Shown here piece after piece: positions 7,633 to 10,391 of a stretch of DNA of 10,391 bases. This DNA is from a bacterium (GTDB lineage: Bacteria > ARS69): assembly GCA_025774865.1 (NCBI GenBank), contig JALGZO010000253.1, forward strand, positions 1-10,391. Direction: 5' to 3'. Each line of letters starts with the position of its first letter. Position 1 is the stretch's first letter. The position numbers were made by a program, and so were the translations under genes. The notes under the pieces were generated by a model. The model made no database searches. It was not told the DNA's origin and was given only the letters and a program-made list of their open reading frames with translations.

Positions 7633-8168
7633 GACTCGAGTTCCATGATCTTGCGGACGCGTCGCAGGTGCCGATCCCCCTCGCATTCCGTCGAAAGCCA
7701 GAGCGAGACCATTCGCCGCGCGAGCGCCGCGGGGACGACGCGCGAGCCGAGAGACAGCACGTTTGCGTCGTTGTGTCGTCGGCTGTTGAGGACGGTGTCG
7801 ACGTCGTGGCAGACCGCGCACCTGATGCCCGCGATCTTGTTCGCGGCCATCGAGGATCCGATGCCCACGGTGTCGACCACGATGCCGGCCTCGCACCTTC
7901 CGTCGCGCACCTGGCCGGCCACGGCCGCCGCGAAATCGGGATAGTCCACGGACTCGTGCCCGTGGGTTCCGCAGTCGACCACCGTGAACGCCTTGGCCCG
8001 GAGATAGTCCGCGAGGTCGTCCTTCAGCGAGACCCCACCGTGATCGGCGCCGAGGGCAACGCGTTTGGGCGGCCAGGCCGCCGGCGTGGCGGCCTCGACG
8101 GCTGGGCGGCGGGCATCGACCTCCCGGAGGACGCGCCGCACGACGTCTTCGATCAATCGGCTTTCCAT
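7629..8168 (-). CDS. rpiB: RpiB/LacAB-family sugar-phosphate isomerase with N-terminal helix and altered active site
   Basis: Probably interconverts ribose 5-phosphate and ribulose 5-phosphate, or a related sugar phosphate. It has 179 residues, against about 149 in E. coli RpiB. The excess is N-terminal: an amphipathic helix (residues 2-17) and a Pro/Ala-rich linker ([15 protein letters not shown]). The core starts at about residue 35 with [10 protein letters not shown] (D42-H43). It continues with [16 protein letters not shown] with catalytic-type H132, LGSRVV, and [11 protein letters not shown], which matches the phosphate-binding C-terminus. E. coli RpiB has the catalytic cysteine in GILICGTGVG; this protein reads [10 protein letters not shown], so C66 is replaced by D99 and T68 by V101. 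The start is secured by GGAGGA 3 bases upstream. The gene overlaps cdd by 16 bases and deoC by 4 (GTGA). The family is certain, but the substrate is less so because of the active-site changes. Confidence 0.88.
   Translation of the reverse strand: MESRLIEDVVRRVLREVDARRPAVEAATPAAWPPKRVALGADHGGVSLKDDLADYLRAKAFTVVDCGTHGHESVDYPDFAAAVAGQVRDGRCEAGIVVDTVGIGSSMAANKIAGIRCAVCHDVDTVLNSRRHNDANVLSLGSRVVPAALARRMVSLWLSTECEGDRHLRRVRKIMELES
8118..8165 (-). other. Candidate microcompartment encapsulation helix of the RpiB-like protein
   Basis: Codons 2-17 ([16 protein letters not shown]) place L5, I6, V9, V10, V13, L14 and V17 on one helix face and charged residues on the other. A flexible Pro/Ala linker then leads to the isomerase core. 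Short helices of this kind (LI-x2-VV-x2-VL pattern) are typical cargo tags of bacterial microcompartments, and ordinary RpiB proteins lack them. The function is inferred by resemblance. Confidence 0.55.
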
Positions 8169-8602
8169 TGATCCTCCAGGACGAAGGCCCTTGGCAGGAT
8201 CTCACCCAGCGTCACTTCGACGATTCCGTCGGCCCCGTCGATGAGGACCACGACGTCCGCTCCGCCGAACTCCCACAACACCTGCCGGCACGCGCCGCAC
8301 GGCCAGGGCGTGGCGGGACCCGAAGCGTGGACGGCGACCGCCGCGATCGGCGCCTCGCGGGGATCAAGGAGCCCCAGCACCCGGGCGGCGAAGACGGCGT
8401 TGCGCTCCGCGCAGATCGACAGGCCGTAGGACGCGTTCTCGACGTTGCAGCCGGTGATCACTTCACCGGACGCCACCCGGAGGGCCGAGCCGACGCGGTA
8501 GTCGGAGTAGGGTGCGTACGCGCGGGGCGCCGCGGCGCGGGCCGCCTCGACGAGCTCCTGGTGGTCTGGATTCATCGGGCGATTGTCGGCCTTTCCGCTC
8601 AC
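8153..8602 (-). CDS. cdd: Cytidine deaminase
   Basis: Deaminates cytidine and deoxycytidine to uridine and deoxyuridine, feeding the nucleoside phosphorylase encoded in the same operon. The small, probably homotetrameric type is indicated by [14 protein letters not shown] near the N-terminus. Zinc and catalytic motifs follow: [20 protein letters not shown], whose CAE supplies a cysteine zinc ligand and the catalytic glutamate, and [12 protein letters not shown], whose two cysteines complete a three-cysteine zinc site. The C-terminal LGEILPRAF is also typical. The start is uncertain. The GTG at 8602 gives 149 residues and overlaps the deoB stop as GTGA, the junction style of this operon. The ATG at 8575 gives 140 residues and better matches the Bacillus N-terminus (MN-x-ELI), but has no close Shine-Dalgarno. 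The end overlaps rpiB by 16 bases. Confidence 0.95.
   Translation of the reverse strand: MSGKADNRPMNPDHQELVEAARAAAPRAYAPYSDYRVGSALRVASGEVITGCNVENASYGLSICAERNAVFAARVLGLLDPREAPIAAVAVHASGPATPWPCGACRQVLWEFGGADVVVLIDGADGIVEVTLGEILPRAFVLEDQWKAD
8172..8177 (-). promoter_or_regulatory. Strong Shine-Dalgarno sequence of the rpiB-like gene
   Basis: GGAGGA (read on the minus strand) ends 3 bases before the ATG at 8168 and lies inside the end of cdd. It confirms that translation includes the N-terminal helix rather than starting at the isomerase core. Confidence 0.65.
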
Positions 8603-9774
8603 GCGGGCAAGTCCGCCAGAAACGACGAGCCGGCGCCGAGCTCTCCCGACTCGAAGTTGTCCGCGAGGGTCGCACCGAGGTCCGCGAAGGTGCTCCGCAC
8701 GCCGAGCCCCACGCCCCCCGGACGCCCCGTCCACGCGAGGAGCGGCACCTCCTCGCGCGAGTGGTCCGTGCTCGGCGTCGTGGGATCGTTACCGTGATCG
8801 GCCGTGAACAGGAGCAGCGTGTCGCGGTCCGCCGCCGCCAGCAGCTCCGGAACGCGCGCATCCAACTCCCGCAGCGCGCCGGCCATTCCCACCGGATCGT
8901 TGCGATGCCCGAAGCTCATGTCGAACTCGATCAGGTTCGTGAACACGAGACCCGTGTCCATCTCGCCGAGCGCATGGATGGTGGCGTCCACGCACTCCAT
9001 GTTCGGGAGCACGTGGTGGGACTTCGTGATACCTCGCTTCGCGAAGATATCGTCGATCTTCCCGACGGAGATCACCTCGTGGCCTTCCGCCGCCAGAAGA
9101 TCGAGAACCGTCGTGCCGCTCGGCGAAAGCGAGAAGTCGCGACGATTGTCCGTGCGACGATACTCGCCCGGCTCCCCCACGAACGGTCGAGCGATCACCC
9201 GGCCGACGGCGTGCTCCCCCGCGAGCATCGCGCGGGTTTCCTCGCACAGTCCGTAGAGGTCCGTCAGCGGAATCGTCTGCTCGTGAGCCGCGATCTGGAA
9301 GACGGAGTCGGCCGACGTGTAGACGATGGGACGGCCCGTTCGCTGATGCTCCTCGCCGAGCTCTTCGATGATCGCGGTACCGGACGCCACGACGTTCCCG
9401 AGCGCAGGCCTCCCCGCGATCTTCTCGAAGTTCCTCATCACTTCCGGGGGGAAGGCATCGGGATAGGTCGGCAGCGGCTCGCTCAAGATGACGCCGGCGA
9501 TCTCCCAGTGGCCCGTGGTCGTGTCCTTACCGGCCGAGACCTCGCGCATCCGTCCCCAGGACGCGGCGGGCTCCACGGTCCGCGATACGCCCTGCATCGC
9601 GACGACGTTGCCGAGGCCGAGCGCCTCGAGGTTCGGAAGGCTGATTCCTCCCACGGCGCGCGAGGTGTTCCCGAGCGTGTCGGATCCCTCGTCGCCGAAG
9701 TCGGCCGCATCCGGCGCGGCTCCGGCGCCGACCCCGTCCAGTACGACGATTGCGGCCTTGCGGAATCGCTTCAC
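8599..9774 (-). CDS. deoB: Phosphopentomutase
   Basis: Converts (deoxy)ribose 1-phosphate to (deoxy)ribose 5-phosphate, linking the nucleoside phosphorylase to DeoC and the RpiB-like isomerase. It belongs to the alkaline phosphatase superfamily, has two metal ions, and is cytoplasmic. At 391 residues it is normal for the family. Metal ligands are D13 (VVLDGVGAG), D285 and H290 (EFDMSFGH), D326-H327 (TADHGND) and H338 (STDHSR). The catalytic, phosphorylated threonine is T85 in GKDTTTGHWEIAG. These fall within one position of the Bacillus cereus enzyme as I recall it. The internal cap domain (about 100-215) carries the expected VYTSADSVFQIAAHE block. The GTG start at 9774 overlaps the alr stop as GTGA and leaves only a short VKRFRK ahead of the first strand. 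No key residue is missing. Confidence 0.96.
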   Translation of the reverse strand: MKRFRKAAIVVLDGVGAGAAPDAADFGDEGSDTLGNTSRAVGGISLPNLEALGLGNVVAMQGVSRTVEPAASWGRMREVSAGKDTTTGHWEIAGVILSEPLPTYPDAFPPEVMRNFEKIAGRPALGNVVASGTAIIEELGEEHQRTGRPIVYTSADSVFQIAAHEQTIPLTDLYGLCEETRAMLAGEHAVGRVIARPFVGEPGEYRRTDNRRDFSLSPSGTTVLDLLAAEGHEVISVGKIDDIFAKRGITKSHHVLPNMECVDATIHALGEMDTGLVFTNLIEFDMSFGHRNDPVGMAGALRELDARVPELLAAADRDTLLLFTADHGNDPTTPSTDHSREEVPLLAWTGRPGGVGLGVRSTFADLGATLADNFESGELGAGSSFLADLPA

Positions 9775-10391
9775 CCCTCGCCCGCCCCCGTCTGCTCCGA
9801 GCCGAGCAGCGTCCGCACTCCGACCTTTCGTCCGACTCTCGTGTACACCCGCGTCACCCGGCGACCGATCCCGCACAGGATCTCATAGGGAATCGTTCCC
9901 GCAAGGCGCGCAACGTCCGACGCCCGGATCGCCTCGTCCGCTTGGTGACCGAACAGGACCATCTCATCGCCGAGACGTGCATCGGGAACGCCGCGTAAAT
10001 CGAACACGGTGGTATCCATCGTCACGCGCCCGAGAATCGGTACCCGCCGTCCTCGCAGGAGGGCGTATCCGCGCCCCGACAGCCCGAACGGATAGCCGTG
10101 ACCGTACCCCACCGCCGCGGTACCCACTCGCATGCGCTCGGGCGCGACGAAGTCCCCTCCGTACGACACGGAATGTCCCGGCGGTAGCTCGCGCACGTGG
10201 ACGAGCCGCGATACGAACCGCATGACCGGACGGAGCTCGGCCGGCGGCGCCACCATGGCCGACGACGTGAGGCCGTACGCGAGGATGCCGATCCGCACCA
10301 TGTCGAAGTACGAGTCCATGTGGTTCACGACCGCAGCGCTGTTCGCGGCGTGCAGAATCCCCGGATCGATTCCGGCCGCGCGAACGGTCTC
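9771..10391 (-). CDS. alr: Alanine racemase, C-terminal part (5' end beyond the right window edge)
   Basis: A PLP enzyme that makes D-alanine for peptidoglycan. About 206 C-terminal residues are visible. They include the end of the barrel (GILHAANSAAVVNH, then FDMVRIGILAYGL with the arginine that contacts the PLP ring nitrogen). The C-terminal beta domain carries the second catalytic base, the tyrosine of SVSYGGDF, and the substrate-carboxylate region RVPILGRVTMD. The end, GIGRRVTRVY, is also typical. The PLP lysine lies outside the window. The usual GYADGYPR motif reads GYGHGYPF here, a departure whose effect I cannot judge. The stop overlaps the deoB start as GTGA, so alr is co-translated with nucleoside catabolic genes, an unusual partnership. 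The operon promoter should lie upstream of alr, beyond 10391. Confidence 0.92.
   Translation of the reverse strand, partial: ETVRAAGIDPGILHAANSAAVVNHMDSYFDMVRIGILAYGLTSSAMVAPPAELRPVMRFVSRLVHVRELPPGHSVSYGGDFVAPERMRVGTAAVGYGHGYPFGLSGRGYALLRGRRVPILGRVTMDTTVFDLRGVPDARLGDEMVLFGHQADEAIRASDVARLAGTIPYEILCGIGRRVTRVYTRVGRKVGVRTLLGSEQTGAGEG

Noticed and set aside
8512-9888. Long open frames opposite the real genes (for example antisense to deoB, deoA, the carboxypeptidase and the penicillin-binding protein)
   Set aside because: They are Arg/Gly/Pro/Ala-rich shadows of GC-rich coding sequence, show no family motifs, and overlap genes identified by catalytic residues.
5483-10391. Microcompartment shell proteins within the operon
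   Set aside because: I looked for BMC-H, BMC-T or BMC-P type genes and found none. Every frame in this region is accounted for by the six enzymes.

Overview
The window is a chromosomal stretch of about 10.4 kb from a high-GC bacterium with tightly packed genes, frequent GTG starts and many 4-base gene overlaps. The secreted peptidase at the left ends in a C-terminal 'NPF...T.IRFSLP...WDG...GVYFYRL' module. That module is characteristic of FCB-group bacteria and of candidate lineages such as Eisenbacteria. Combined with the high GC, a Candidatus Eisenbacteria-like organism is my best guess; this is an inference, because no rRNA or marker tree is available here.

Layout: (1) 1-220, minus strand: the N-terminus of tyrosyl-tRNA synthetase, cut by the window edge. 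(2) 221-390: a divergent intergenic region with a plausible sigma-70 promoter for the next gene. (3) 391-2673, plus: a secreted M14 zinc carboxypeptidase with accessory domains. (4) 2751-4970, plus: a class A penicillin-binding protein. (5) 5049-5493, plus: ribosomal proteins L33 and L28. (6) 5483-10391, minus: a compact operon, in transcription order alr (5' end outside the window), deoB, cdd, rpiB-like, deoC, deoA/pdp. No gene-free stretch exceeds 300 bases. I saw no tRNA, rRNA, CRISPR or insertion sequence.

The minus-strand operon encodes a coherent pyrimidine (deoxy)nucleoside catabolic route. Cdd deaminates (deoxy)cytidine. DeoA/Pdp phosphorolyses (deoxy)uridine or thymidine to (deoxy)ribose 1-phosphate. 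DeoB moves the phosphate to C5. DeoC splits deoxyribose 5-phosphate into glyceraldehyde 3-phosphate and acetaldehyde. The RpiB-like enzyme would take ribose 5-phosphate to ribulose 5-phosphate.

The most interesting signal is that both DeoC and the RpiB-like protein carry an extra N-terminal amphipathic helix plus a linker ahead of an otherwise normal core. These helices look like the encapsulation peptides that direct cargo into bacterial microcompartments. DeoC plus RpiB is, as I recall, the enzyme pair that defines the poorly characterised 'sugar phosphate utilizing' (SPU) microcompartment class. The RpiB-like protein also has aspartate where RpiB has its catalytic cysteine. No shell protein lies inside the window, so the microcompartment idea is a testable inference rather than a demonstration.
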